Source of the DNA: Bacteroidota bacterium
GTDB lineage: Bacteria > Bacteroidota > Ignavibacteria > Ignavibacteriales > Melioribacteraceae
Reading direction: 5' to 3'
DNA: 64,000 nt
Assembly (NCBI GenBank): GCA_018829205.1
Contig: JAHJUE010000003.1
Span: 57,647 to 121,646 of the forward strand
Positions 1 to 8,188 of the stretch are shown piece by piece. The translations under genes and the position numbers were made by a program. Each line of letters starts with the position of its first letter. Within the stretch, counting starts at the first letter, position 1. The notes beneath the pieces are model-generated. The model searched no databases. It had not been told where the DNA came from and saw only the letters and a program-made list of their open reading frames with translations.

Positions 1-2
1 AA

Positions 3-521
3 ATATCGATAATAAATTTTACGGAATTCGTAAGAAAAAATAAAAGAAGCGATCTGCTTGCCGATGCCTATCTGTTTTTATCCAAATCTTACAGGCATTT
101 AAATCAGTTTGATAAAGCTTTGGAATATGCAAAACTTTCGGAATTGATATGGAATAGGAACTTTGATCTTTATTTCAATTTTGCGAAAACATATTACCAA
201 AAAGAAATGTACCATCACGCGTTCGAAGCTGTTTCAAAGGCTATAAAATTAAATTCCGCTGAATATGGTTTATATAAATGGGCCGGGAAAATTCTTTATA
301 GAATGGAAGAATATGAGAAAGCGCATAATTATTTGAAAAAGTATATTGATGAATCAAATTCTTGCAAGGATCCCGAAACCTTTGCTTTGCTGGGCGGAAC
401 TTATTTTAAAAAAAAGGAATATAAACAAGCTGAAATGTATTTTGAAATGTGCTTAAAATTTGATCCTTCTAACGATTTTGCCAAACAGGGTAAAATTGAC
501 TGCTCTAAGTTTGCTTCTTAA
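3..521 (+). CDS. TPR-repeat protein, 5' end outside window
   Basis: The reading frame is open from base 3 to the TAA at 519-521, so the gene is cut by the left window edge; the TTG at 120 is only an internal codon. About 172 residues are visible. They form roughly four consecutive tetratricopeptide-like helix pairs, with the usual alternation of small and aromatic residues and a loop ending in 'DP': around SKSYRHLNQFDKALEYAKL, FAKTYYQKEMYHHAFEAV, AGKILYRMEEYEKAHNYLKK and LGGTYFKKKEYKQAEMYF. TPR arrays are protein-interaction scaffolds. Nothing visible shows the partner or location, because any signal peptide would lie upstream. radC follows in the same frame after a short gap. Confidence 0.75.
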   Translation: MSIINFTEFVRKNKRSDLLADAYLFLSKSYRHLNQFDKALEYAKLSELIWNRNFDLYFNFAKTYYQKEMYHHAFEAVSKAIKLNSAEYGLYKWAGKILYRMEEYEKAHNYLKKYIDESNSCKDPETFALLGGTYFKKKEYKQAEMYFEMCLKFDPSNDFAKQGKIDCSKFAS

Positions 522-548
522 ATATTTAATAAATGCCGGAGAGATAAA

Positions 549-1226
549 ATTAAAGTAAAAGATCTTCCTCTGGATGATAGGCCGAGAGAGAAATTAGTTC
601 TGCGAGGCGTGCAAAGTTTAAGCGATGCCGAATTAATCTCTATCCTTTTGAGAACTGGTATAAAAGGAAAATCCGTTATTGAAGTTGCACAGGAACTAGT
701 TAATAAATACGGCAATATTTCTGCAGTTGCAATGCAGTCAGTTGAATCCTTGCAAAAAGCTACGGGCATCGGGAAAGATAAAGCGGCTACACTATCAGCA
801 GCGTTTGAATTATCGAGAAGAATTGATTCTCAGAAAAAATGGTTCTCTGATAAAAAAGTTACTTCTCCCGAAGATATTGCAAATATTTTTATTCCGATAC
901 TTCGGGATGAGATAAAAGAGAAATTTATTGTCGTTTGTTTAAATACTAACAATAAAATTATAAAATATGAAGTTATATCCGTCGGCAGTTTAAATTCAAG
1001 TATTGTTCACCCAAGAGAAGTTTTTAAAGTGGCAATTGATAATAATTCTGCTAATATTATAGTACTTCATAATCACCCAAGCGGAAATACTGAACCAAGT
1101 AAAGAAGACATTAATGTAACAAAAAAATTAATTGAGGCGGGTAAACTTTTAGAGATTCAACTCTTTGATCATATTATAATATGCGGTGATACATTTACAA
1201 GTATGGTTGAAAGGAGGATAATTTAA
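549..1226 (+). CDS. radC: RadC family JAB/MPN-domain protein
   Basis: RadC-family protein of about 225 aa, the usual family length. The N-terminal part carries a helix-hairpin-helix-like stretch (ATGIGKDKAATL). The C-terminal part carries the JAMM-type zinc motif: HNHPSG followed by a Ser and an Asp in PSKED. The family is named for DNA repair, but its biochemical role is not settled. Start choice: the conserved N-terminus VKDLPLDDRPREKL lies upstream of the first ordinary start (GTG at 609) and is in frame back to base 522. A GGAG at 538-541 stands seven bases before an ATT codon at 549, so ATT is the best start. If translation began at 609 the protein would lose its conserved first 20 residues. 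Confidence 0.88.
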   Translation: MKVKDLPLDDRPREKLVLRGVQSLSDAELISILLRTGIKGKSVIEVAQELVNKYGNISAVAMQSVESLQKATGIGKDKAATLSAAFELSRRIDSQKKWFSDKKVTSPEDIANIFIPILRDEIKEKFIVVCLNTNNKIIKYEVISVGSLNSSIVHPREVFKVAIDNNSANIIVLHNHPSGNTEPSKEDINVTKKLIEAGKLLEIQLFDHIIICGDTFTSMVERRII

Positions 1227-1323
1227 AAAACTGGTTTTATATGCTTAAAATGCTTTATTTTTTGTAAAAATTGTTTATATTTACAAATAGTTTTGACATC
1301 TAATTATTAAAAGGAGGAATCAA

Positions 1324-1590
1324 ATGACCAATTTGAAAAAGCTCTTAGGTTTTGCAGTTCTTGTTGGAGCACTAGGCATTGCTGGATGCAGCGGCGTTAG
1401 TGAAGAACAAATTGCACAGCTCGATGCTTTAAGAGCAGAAGTAAACTCGCTTGAAAAAGAAGTTGACCAATTAAAAGCGGAAAAAACTAAATTAGAAAGA
1501 GAAATTGCAGAAAGAAACGTAAAATTAAAAGACTGCGAGAATATGAAAGCAGAAACTAAGAAAAATCTCGAAAAAATGATGGGCAACTAA
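1324..1590 (+). CDS. Small coiled-coil lipoprotein
   Basis: 88-residue precursor with a signal peptide ending in a lipobox (GIAGC, Cys at about residue 21), so the mature protein should be lipid-anchored in the envelope. The rest is one long charged helix with heptad spacing of Leu/Ile/Val (LDALRAEVNSLEKEVDQLKAEK...), which predicts a coiled coil. It resembles Lpp-like or SlyB-adjacent spacer lipoproteins in design, but I claim no homology. A strong SD (AAGGAGG, 1311-1317) precedes the ATG. It sits directly before the LysM protein, and the two may act together at the peptidoglycan-outer membrane interface (inference). Confidence 0.8.
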   Translation: MTNLKKLLGFAVLVGALGIAGCSGVSEEQIAQLDALRAEVNSLEKEVDQLKAEKTKLEREIAERNVKLKDCENMKAETKKNLEKMMGN

Positions 1591-1637
1591 AATTGCCTTA
1601 TTATGCAAAAAGTTTAATAATATAACGGAGGAAATAA

Positions 1638-2330
1638 ATGAAATTGAATAAGTATTTTGCCGGAATCTTTACCCTGCTCTTATTCTTTGCGGTTTCTGTA
1701 AGTGCTCAGCAAAACAAAGAAATGACAGAGGATGAATGGCAGGCGGAAATGAACAGACTTACTCAGAAAAAAGCTGATCTTACCGCTGAGTTAAATAGTC
1801 TTCAAAATGATATTAATACGCTAAAAACTAAATTTGCAGGAATGCAGACATATGAAGAATGCACAGACGAAGCGTATGCATTAGTCGGTGCAACAAACGC
1901 CGATGTTGAAAACTTCAAACAGAAAGTTGACGCGTTAAATGCAAAAATTCAAGCTAAAGAACCTGAAAAAGCTGACAGACAGGCGGAATTGGACGCGTTA
2001 AAATCAAACAAAATTAGCGCTCTACCAATGTTCTATGATAAAGTGCACAATCAGATGCAGAGAGCTTTGGACGCATGGATTGAAGCACCTAAAGAAGTTC
2101 TTTATACAGTTGTGAAAGGCGATCACCTTTGGAAAATCGCAGGTAAAAAAGATCATTATTCAAACTCTTTTGCTTGGCCTAAAATTTACCAGGCAAACAG
2201 AGACCAGATTAAGAATCCGGATTTAATTTATCCTAAACAAATTTTTAAGATTCCTAATTTAACAGATGAAGAAAAAGCTCATTACGATAAAGCTAGAAAA
2301 AATTATAAACCTGCACCTATGCAGAACTAA
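1638..2330 (+). CDS. Secreted coiled-coil protein with C-terminal LysM domain
   Basis: 230 aa. An N-terminal signal peptide of about 23 residues ends at VSAQ. A long coiled-coil region follows (about residues 30-130; repeated Leu/Ala heptads such as LTAELNSLQNDINTLKTK). A C-terminal LysM-type domain spans about residues 154-210 (YTVVKGDHLWKIAGKK ... WPKIYQANRDQIKNPDLIYP ... FKIP). LysM binds N-acetylglucosamine polymers, so a periplasmic peptidoglycan-binding role is likely. SD is GGAGG before ATG 1638. It lies 47 bases behind the small lipoprotein, and a terminator follows at 2375-2410. Confidence 0.85.
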   Translation: MKLNKYFAGIFTLLLFFAVSVSAQQNKEMTEDEWQAEMNRLTQKKADLTAELNSLQNDINTLKTKFAGMQTYEECTDEAYALVGATNADVENFKQKVDALNAKIQAKEPEKADRQAELDALKSNKISALPMFYDKVHNQMQRALDAWIEAPKEVLYTVVKGDHLWKIAGKKDHYSNSFAWPKIYQANRDQIKNPDLIYPKQIFKIPNLTDEEKAHYDKARKNYKPAPMQN

Positions 2331-2374
2331 TCAGAGGTTAGGTTTTAATAAAAGTGTTAAATAGTTTTAATAAT

Positions 2375-2410
2375 AAGGCCCTTTTCATTTGTTTGGAGAG
2401 GGCTTTTTTA
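2375..2410 (+). terminator. Rho-independent terminator after the LysM gene
   Basis: GCCCT at 2378-2382 pairs with AGGGC at 2399-2403. The stem extends through A-T and G-T pairs to about 2375/2406 and inward to 2386/2395, and a run of six T follows (2404-2409). The TTG at 2389, an in-frame possible phoH start, lies inside the loop, which argues against its use. Confidence 0.75.
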
Positions 2411-2427
2411 TATTTACGGAGGTAAAT

Positions 2428-3402
2428 ACGCAAGTAGAAAAAATTGTGAAACTTGAAAATGTTGACCTGCTTTCTCTGCTCGGTTTTAACGACGCAAATC
2501 TTAAACCTATTGAAAGCAGGTTTAATACAATTGTATCGGTAAGAGGAGATAACTTCTATCTAAAAGGAGTTTCTGAAGAAATAAATACAGTTGAAAAAGT
2601 TCTTAAAGAGATGGTTTATGTTCTTAACACTACAGGAAGGCTCGAAAGCAAGGACGTTTCTACAATAATCGATTTAACTGTGCAGGGTAAAGAAATTGTA
2701 AGTGAAACAGAATATGATAATATTGTTTTATATTCAAAAAAAGACGTAATTAAAGCAAAAACTCCAACACAAGTTCAATATTTTGATGTCGTAAAAAAGA
2801 ACGATATCTGTTTTGCAATTGGACCCGCCGGAACTGGCAAAACTTACCTGGCTGTTGCTTTTGCCGTTGCCGCTTTTAAAAAGGGGATTGTGCAGAAAAT
2901 TGTTTTAGCCAGACCTGCAGTTGAAGCTGGCGAAAGCCTCGGTTTTCTTCCCGGAGATTTCAGAGAAAAAATAGATCCTTATCTTCGTCCGCTTTACGAC
3001 GCACTGCAGGATATGCTGCCAATTGAACAGTTAAAAACTTTGATTGAAAAAGGGGTAATTGAAATTGTGCCTTTGGCTTATATGAGGGGACGTACATTAA
3101 ATAATGCATATGTTATTCTTGATGAAGCGCAAAATTCAACCGGCATGCAGATGAAAATGTTCCTTACCAGGCTCGGTCCTAATTCTAAAGCGATTATTAC
3201 AGGCGACGTAACTCAAATTGATTTGCCTTCTTCGGCCAGCAGCGGACTTATAGAAGCAAAAAATATATTAGCCAATATTGACGGAGTAGGATTTGTATAT
3301 TTTAACAAAGGGGACGTAGTGCGGCATAAACTTGTTAAAGATATTATTGACGCTTATGAAAAACACAACGATATTAATAATAAAAAGAACGGTAAAGGAT
3401 AA
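2428..3402 (+). CDS. PhoH family ATPase (YbeZ-like)
   Basis: About 324 aa. Residues 1-90 form the small KH-like N-terminal domain seen in bacterial PhoH/YbeZ proteins. The P-loop ATPase domain follows, with Walker A GPAGTGKTYLA and Walker B VILDEAQNST. Family members are RNA-linked ATPases, often next to ybeY and involved in rRNA or RNA metabolism; here ybeY is not adjacent. Start choice is uncertain. GGAGG at 2418-2422 points to the ACG at 2428, which gives the family-typical beginning. Alternatives are TTG 2389 (inside a terminator loop, no SD) or GTG 2446 (no SD nearby). The stop codon abuts the stop of the convergent mazG. Confidence 0.88.
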   Translation, partial: TQVEKIVKLENVDLLSLLGFNDANLKPIESRFNTIVSVRGDNFYLKGVSEEINTVEKVLKEMVYVLNTTGRLESKDVSTIIDLTVQGKEIVSETEYDNIVLYSKKDVIKAKTPTQVQYFDVVKKNDICFAIGPAGTGKTYLAVAFAVAAFKKGIVQKIVLARPAVEAGESLGFLPGDFREKIDPYLRPLYDALQDMLPIEQLKTLIEKGVIEIVPLAYMRGRTLNNAYVILDEAQNSTGMQMKMFLTRLGPNSKAIITGDVTQIDLPSSASSGLIEAKNILANIDGVGFVYFNKGDVVRHKLVKDIIDAYEKHNDINNKKNGKG

Positions 3403-4164
3403 TTAAATAGTTTTTTTACTTTCTTCCCACAATTTATCCATTTCTTTTAAATTGGAATCCGTGATTTGTCTTCCGGATTCCTTTATTTTATTCTCGACAA
3501 ATTGAAATCGTTTAATAAATTTTTCATTTGTATTCCGCAGCGCGTTTTCAGGGTTGATGCCTATAAATCTGGCGTAATTAACAAGACTGAAAAATACATC
3601 GCCTATTTCTTTTTCAAGCTCTTCTTTGTTGCCTTCTTTTTCCTGCTCATGCATTTCTTCAATTTCTTCAATTACCTTTTTCCATACGTCTTCTTTCTTT
3701 TCCCAGTCGAATCCGACCTTTGAAGCTTTTTCCTGCAAACGGAATGCACGGTGAAGCCCCGGTAAATTTTTGGGAACTCCCTCCAGCACAGAATTTCTTC
3801 CCTCGCCGAGTTTAATTGTTTCCCAGTTACGCATAATATCATTATTGTTTTTTACCTTTGTATCGCCGAATACATGCGGGTGTCTTCTTACTAATTTATC
3901 CTTAATCGAATCAATTACCTCATCAATATTAAATGTTTTATTGTCCTCGGCTATTACCGAATGAAATACAATATGCAGAAGCAGGTCGCCGAGTTCACTT
4001 TTTAATTCGTTGTAATCCTTTTCGTCAATAGCTTCAATAACCTCGTGGGTTTCTTCAAGCGTCGCGGCTTTTATTGAATCATGAGTTTGTTCTTTATCCC
4101 ATGAACATTCAATACGTAGTTTCCTCATTATATCCATTAATTCGGTAAATTTTTGTCCCGTCAT
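3403..4164 (-). CDS. mazG: Nucleoside triphosphate pyrophosphohydrolase MazG
   Basis: 253 aa, all-alpha NTP pyrophosphatase that hydrolyses (d)NTPs to monophosphates, a house-cleaning role. Two MazG domains are visible. The first (about residues 20-120) has the metal-binding pattern EETHEVIEAI ... ELKSELGDLLLHIVFH. The second (about 150-250) has EEIEEMHEQEKEG ... EKEIGDVFFSLVNYARF. Length matches E. coli MazG. It is transcribed convergently to phoH with directly abutting stops (3402/3403). The start ATG (complement of cat at 4162-4164) is followed by MTGQKFTELMDIMRKLR, a normal family N-terminus. Confidence 0.95.
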   Translation of the reverse strand: MTGQKFTELMDIMRKLRIECSWDKEQTHDSIKAATLEETHEVIEAIDEKDYNELKSELGDLLLHIVFHSVIAEDNKTFNIDEVIDSIKDKLVRRHPHVFGDTKVKNNNDIMRNWETIKLGEGRNSVLEGVPKNLPGLHRAFRLQEKASKVGFDWEKKEDVWKKVIEEIEEMHEQEKEGNKEELEKEIGDVFFSLVNYARFIGINPENALRNTNEKFIKRFQFVENKIKESGRQITDSNLKEMDKLWEESKKTI

Positions 4165-4368
4165 ATTTCCTCATTTCATTTAGTATTTACATCGCCAAAA
4201 TTACGGAGTTTAATATTAGTAGCCAAATTTAATGTTTACGGGAAAATTAATAGAAAGTTTAACCTATTACTGGTTTGTTGAATACGAATCTAATCTTTTT
4301 ATTTTCCGCTAATTTCGTCATATTAGTTAAAGAAATTTTTTAATTATGTTAGAAAAAACGGAGTATTT

Positions 4369-4827
4369 ATGATTGAAGAAAAAATTAAAGAATTAGGCTA
4401 TGAAATTCCTCAGGCTCCCAAACCCGTTGCTTCCTATATCCCGGCAATACAAGTCGGCGATTTGGTAATGACAGCCGGGCAAATTCCCTTTTTAAACGGC
4501 GAAGTAAAATTTACAGGCCAAATTGGAAAAGAACTTACTGTTGAAGAAGGAATGGATGCGGCGAGACTTTGTGCATTAAACTGTTTAAGCGTTATAAAGG
4601 ATGTAATTGGCGATCTTGACAAGATTGAAAGAATTGTAAAACTTACTGTCTTTGTTAGCGGTATTGAAGGCGCCGGCAATCAGCCAAAGGTGGCAAACGG
4701 AGCTTCTGATTTTATTGTGAATGTATTCGGCGATAACGGCAAGCATGTTAGAGCAGCTGTAGGTGTTAGCGGACTTCCGCTTAATGTGCCTGTAGAAATT
4801 GAAATGATTGCGCAGTTAAAAAAATAG
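4369..4827 (+). CDS. RidA/YjgF family protein
   Basis: 152 aa, a full YjgF/YER057c/UK114 domain. RidA-type members deaminate reactive enamine/imine intermediates produced by PLP enzymes. The conserved Arg in the C-terminal strand is present in the local context HVRAAVGVSGLP, followed by VPVEIEMIAQLKK, the family ending. The N-terminal extension (EEKIKELGYEIPQAPKPVASY) places it in the slightly longer ~150-aa RidA subgroup rather than archetypal 128-aa RidA, so the exact substrate is not assigned. It stands alone, with about 200 bp of non-coding DNA upstream. Confidence 0.9.
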   Translation: MIEEKIKELGYEIPQAPKPVASYIPAIQVGDLVMTAGQIPFLNGEVKFTGQIGKELTVEEGMDAARLCALNCLSVIKDVIGDLDKIERIVKLTVFVSGIEGAGNQPKVANGASDFIVNVFGDNGKHVRAAVGVSGLPLNVPVEIEMIAQLKK

Positions 4828-4955
4828 TATCTTTTTATTCTCTTGAATAATTAGTAAAAAAGAGTATTTTTAACCTTTGTTTATAGTAACATTTGGGAAA
4901 CATTATGTATTGATTATTGTTTAACAAAAACTGATAATCAAAAGTGAATAATATT

Positions 4956-5453
4956 ATGAAAAAATTTATAATACTTTTCGTCATTACGGCTAATTTGGGA
5001 TTCGCCCAGTATAAAAGCGATCTCGAAAAACCTGTTGATATAAAAGCCGGAATAACAAATTATAATCCGTCAAGTTTATTTCTCGGTTTTATAAATTTGG
5101 ATAATCTTGAAATGCATCATTCATTAAGTATGTCATACGGAGCTTCCGCAAATTACGGAATTGCCTTAAGTACTTATACAAACAGTTTGTTCTATAAATT
5201 TTCGGATAACTTAAATTTGGAAATAGACGCAAGTATTGTAAACACTCCTTATAACACCTTAGGCGATTCTTTTACAAATTCGATAAACGGAATTTATTTA
5301 AGCAGAGCTCAGTTGAACTATAAGCCGTCCGAAAATACTAATATAGTGCTTCAATTCAGGAGCGGACCGGGATCTTACTATAATCCTTACAATTATTACT
5401 CGGGTATTAATCGATATTCGTTCTTCGATGATTACCTTCCTTACGGGAATTAG
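4956..5453 (+). CDS. Secreted protein of unknown function
   Basis: About 165 aa beginning at ATG 4956; a GTG four codons upstream is a less likely start. A signal peptide (MKKFIILFVITANLGFAQ) is clear. The mature part has alternating hydrophobic and polar residues with many Tyr, Asn and Ser (for example NYGIALSTYTNSLFYKFSDNLNLEID), which suggests beta-strands, perhaps a small outer-membrane barrel or barrel fragment. The C-terminus is aromatic-rich (YYNPYNYYSGINRYSFFDDYLPYGN). I do not recognise the family. It is followed at once by a strong terminator. Confidence 0.65.
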   Translation: MKKFIILFVITANLGFAQYKSDLEKPVDIKAGITNYNPSSLFLGFINLDNLEMHHSLSMSYGASANYGIALSTYTNSLFYKFSDNLNLEIDASIVNTPYNTLGDSFTNSINGIYLSRAQLNYKPSENTNIVLQFRSGPGSYYNPYNYYSGINRYSFFDDYLPYGN

Positions 5454-5473
5454 TAAATAAAATTTCTTAATTT

Positions 5474-5502
5474 AATAACCCCGTTTAGCGGGGTTATTTT
5501 TT
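5474..5502 (+). terminator. Rho-independent terminator
   Basis: Perfect nine-base arms AATAACCCC (5474-5482) and GGGGTTATT (5490-5498) with a seven-base loop and a T tract to 5502. It closes the secreted-protein gene and separates it from the LytR_C-rsfS-argS run, whose first TTG codon lies only about 6 bases downstream. Confidence 0.9.
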
Positions 5503-5507
5503 ATAAA

Positions 5508-6008
5508 TTGAAATCGAATTTGGCAAAAGAAAGTTCAAATAAAAGAAATGTTTCGGGGGCGGAATTAAAAGCTTCCACAGTAAATATATCAATGAATGTT
5601 TTGATATTTTTACTTGGAGGACTTATTATTTACATGTCATATTCAATTTATGTTAAATTATGGGGAGCGGAAAAATCTTCAAATGAATTAATTGAAAAAG
5701 AAACACCTTCGGAAATAATTCAAGTAGAGGTTTTAAACGGATGCGGAATAAGCGGCGTGGCAGATATGTTCACCGATTATTTACGCGCGCAAAGTTTCGA
5801 TGTTGTAAATATAGATAACTATGTTTCATTTGATATTAACGAATCGTTGGTTATTGACAGAATCGGGAATATGTCTAATGCGCGGAAAATTGCTGAATCT
5901 TTAAATATTAATAAAAAGAATGTTATACAGCAGTTAAATGATGATTATTTCCTTGACGTCACAATTATTATCGGAAAAGATTATTATAAACTGAAACCAC
6001 TAAAATAA
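5508..6008 (+). CDS. Membrane protein with LytR C-terminal domain
   Basis: 166 aa from a TTG start. A single transmembrane helix lies near residues 28-48 (VLIFLLGGLIIYMSYSIYV). A C-terminal LytR_C-type domain follows (about residues 70-165; VEVLNGCGISGVADMFTDYL ... VIDRIGNMSNARKIAESLN ... DVTIIIGKDY). The domain is found alone or behind LytR-CpsA-Psr phosphotransferases; as a single-pass protein it is presumably periplasmic and wall-associated. The gene lies 10 bases before rsfS. LytR_C next to rsfS is, from my recollection, a common pairing in this lineage. No catalytic residues are known for the stand-alone form. Confidence 0.8.
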   Translation: MKSNLAKESSNKRNVSGAELKASTVNISMNVLIFLLGGLIIYMSYSIYVKLWGAEKSSNELIEKETPSEIIQVEVLNGCGISGVADMFTDYLRAQSFDVVNIDNYVSFDINESLVIDRIGNMSNARKIAESLNINKKNVIQQLNDDYFLDVTIIIGKDYYKLKPLK

Positions 6009-6018
6009 AGGAAACAAA

Positions 6019-6381
6019 TTGGAATCAAAAAAAATTTCGAAAAAGATTGTTGAATTAATCTTGTCCAAAAAAGGATACAATATTAAGGTTATGGATTTAA
6101 GCAAGGTATCGGGCATTGCCGACAAATTTATTATTTGTTCCGCAGATTCCGATACTCAGGTAAAAGCTATCGCTGATGAAGTTGAAGACAAACTTAAAGA
6201 AGAAGGCATAAGAAATTTTCATAAAGAAGGTTATCAAACCCTAAGATGGGTGATTATAGATTATTTTGATGTTGTTGTGCATATATTTAAAAATGAGGCG
6301 CGGACTTATTATAATCTTGAGAAATTCTGGGCGGACGCACCGACAGAAATAATTGAAGAATCGCTAAAAGAAGTTTTTTAA
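6019..6381 (+). CDS. rsfS: Ribosomal silencing factor RsfS
   Basis: 120 aa, the normal RsfS/YbeB (Iojap) length. RsfS binds ribosomal protein L14 and blocks 30S-50S joining in starved cells. Typical stretches are present: VMDLSKVSGIADKFIICSAD, HKEGYQTLRWVIIDYFDVVVHIF and the ending ARTYYNLEKFWADA. The start is TTG at 6019 behind AAGGAAA. It sits between the LytR_C protein (10 bases) and argS. Confidence 0.95.
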   Translation: MESKKISKKIVELILSKKGYNIKVMDLSKVSGIADKFIICSADSDTQVKAIADEVEDKLKEEGIRNFHKEGYQTLRWVIIDYFDVVVHIFKNEARTYYNLEKFWADAPTEIIEESLKEVF

Positions 6382-6443
6382 AATTTTTATCTTGTTCTGT
6401 TTAATTGTTTATACACGGAATTTTATTTACGGAGAAAAGAAAG

Positions 6444-8075
6444 TTGAAATCCTATCTTGTTGAAATAATTAATAATACCTCGGATAAATTAGAATATTTA
6501 AAAGAAGTAGATTATAAAATTTCTGTCCCCAATCAGAATGCGCACGGTGATTATTCAATAAATGCAGCAATGCTGTTGTCTAAAAAATTAAACAGAAACC
6601 CCCGCGAAATTGCACAAGAAATTATTAACAATATTGAATACGATATAAATATTATTTCTAAAATTGAAATAGCCGGACCCGGTTTTATAAATTTCTTTTT
6701 TAATCCATTGTTTGTTGTAAGAATTATTAATGATGTCTTAAGCGATCCTATGGATTACGGTAAGCTTGATAACTTTAAAGGAAAAAAAGCAAACGTGGAA
6801 TTTGTTTCCGCAAATCCTACCGGTCCGCTTACTGTTGGTCACGGCAGAAACGCGGTTGTGGGGGATACAATATCTAATATGCTCGAATGGATTGGATATG
6901 AAGTTGATCGTGAATTTTATTTTAACAATGCCGGCAGGCAGATGCGTGTTCTCGGCGACTCGGTAAAGAAAAGATACCTTGCATTGCTATATGATGATAC
7001 CGAAGATTTCCCGGAAGACTATTATCAAGGTGAATATATAATTGATATAGCCGAGGAATTAAAGAATGAATTCGGCGACAAATTGATTGAAGAATCACCC
7101 GAAGGAATATTTAAACAGCGTGCTGAAAAAAATATTTTTGCCGATATTGAAAATACACTTGACGCGCTGAAAATAAAAATCAAAATATTTTTTAATGAAA
7201 ATAGTTTGTATGAAGACGGGAAAATTGATGACTTGTTATCCAAGTTTAAGGAAATGGATATATCTTATGAAAATGAAGGAGCCGTATGGCTGCGGCTTAA
7301 AGAAATGGGTAATGAACAGGATAAGGTAATTATTAAATCCACAGGCGAACCTACATATCGACTGCCGGATATAGCGTATCATACAACAAAATTCGACCGC
7401 GGATATGATCTTATTGTAGATATTTTCGGGTCAGATCATAATGCGACTTACCCCGATGTTGTTGCCGCTTTAAAGGCGATGGGGTATGATACAGAAAAAA
7501 TTAAAGTAGTAATTTATCAGTTTGTTACCATTATGGAAGGTAACGAAAAAGTAAAAATGTCTACACGTAAAGCAAATTTTATAACTCTTGATGAATTAAT
7601 AAATGAAGTTGGTCCGGATGTTGTCCGTTACTTTTTTATTATGCAGAATACAACTACTCACCTGAATTTTGATCTTGAACTGGCAAAAAAACACAGTGAT
7701 GAAAACCCCGTATTTTATCTTCAATATGCTCATGCTCGAATATCCTCAATTTTAAAAGTAACCCATGAACAAGGTTTGAAGTTATCAACACAAAATCTGG
7801 AACTACTCGTTACTGAATCCGAACTGAATATTCTTAAGAAATTATCAATATTCAAAGAAGAAATATTATACAGTGCAATTCAGTTTGAGCCGCATAGAAT
7901 TGCGGTTTATCTGTTGGAACTTGCCGGGCTTTTCCATAAGTTCTATAATGAGTGCAGAATTATTGGTTCGGAAAACAAATTAGCTGAAGCCAGAATAGCC
8001 TTGGTTACAGCCGTTCAAATAGTAATAAGAAACGGCTTGAGAATTTTAGGCGTTACCGCTCCGGAAAAAATGTAA
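6444..8075 (+). CDS. argS: Arginyl-tRNA synthetase
   Basis: About 543 aa, class Ia arginyl-tRNA synthetase. Visible features: the N-terminal Arg-tRNA additional domain (residues 1-90); the HIGH-equivalent in ANPTGPLTVGHGRN; the KMSKS-equivalent in KVKMSTRKANFITL; the DALR anticodon-binding domain at the C-terminus (LQYAHARISSILK ... LFHKFYNECRIIG). Start choice: the frame is open from TTG 6405, but ACGGAG at 6430-6435 points to the TTG at 6444, giving MKSYLVEIINN, a family-like beginning. Essential translation gene in a run with rsfS. Confidence 0.96.
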   Translation: MKSYLVEIINNTSDKLEYLKEVDYKISVPNQNAHGDYSINAAMLLSKKLNRNPREIAQEIINNIEYDINIISKIEIAGPGFINFFFNPLFVVRIINDVLSDPMDYGKLDNFKGKKANVEFVSANPTGPLTVGHGRNAVVGDTISNMLEWIGYEVDREFYFNNAGRQMRVLGDSVKKRYLALLYDDTEDFPEDYYQGEYIIDIAEELKNEFGDKLIEESPEGIFKQRAEKNIFADIENTLDALKIKIKIFFNENSLYEDGKIDDLLSKFKEMDISYENEGAVWLRLKEMGNEQDKVIIKSTGEPTYRLPDIAYHTTKFDRGYDLIVDIFGSDHNATYPDVVAALKAMGYDTEKIKVVIYQFVTIMEGNEKVKMSTRKANFITLDELINEVGPDVVRYFFIMQNTTTHLNFDLELAKKHSDENPVFYLQYAHARISSILKVTHEQGLKLSTQNLELLVTESELNILKKLSIFKEEILYSAIQFEPHRIAVYLLELAGLFHKFYNECRIIGSENKLAEARIALVTAVQIVIRNGLRILGVTAPEKM

Positions 8076-8188
8076 AATGTTTATTCTAGTTAGTTTGTTT
8101 TATATGTTTATTAAAGGAATTTTTAATAAATTAAATCCTTTCTATAATTTAGAAGGTTATATTGATTATTAGCAATTCGGGGTCTTAG

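Noticed and set aside
2389..2427. TTG at 2389 as phoH start
   Set aside because: It lies within a terminator hairpin, has no SD, and gives a non-family N-terminus.
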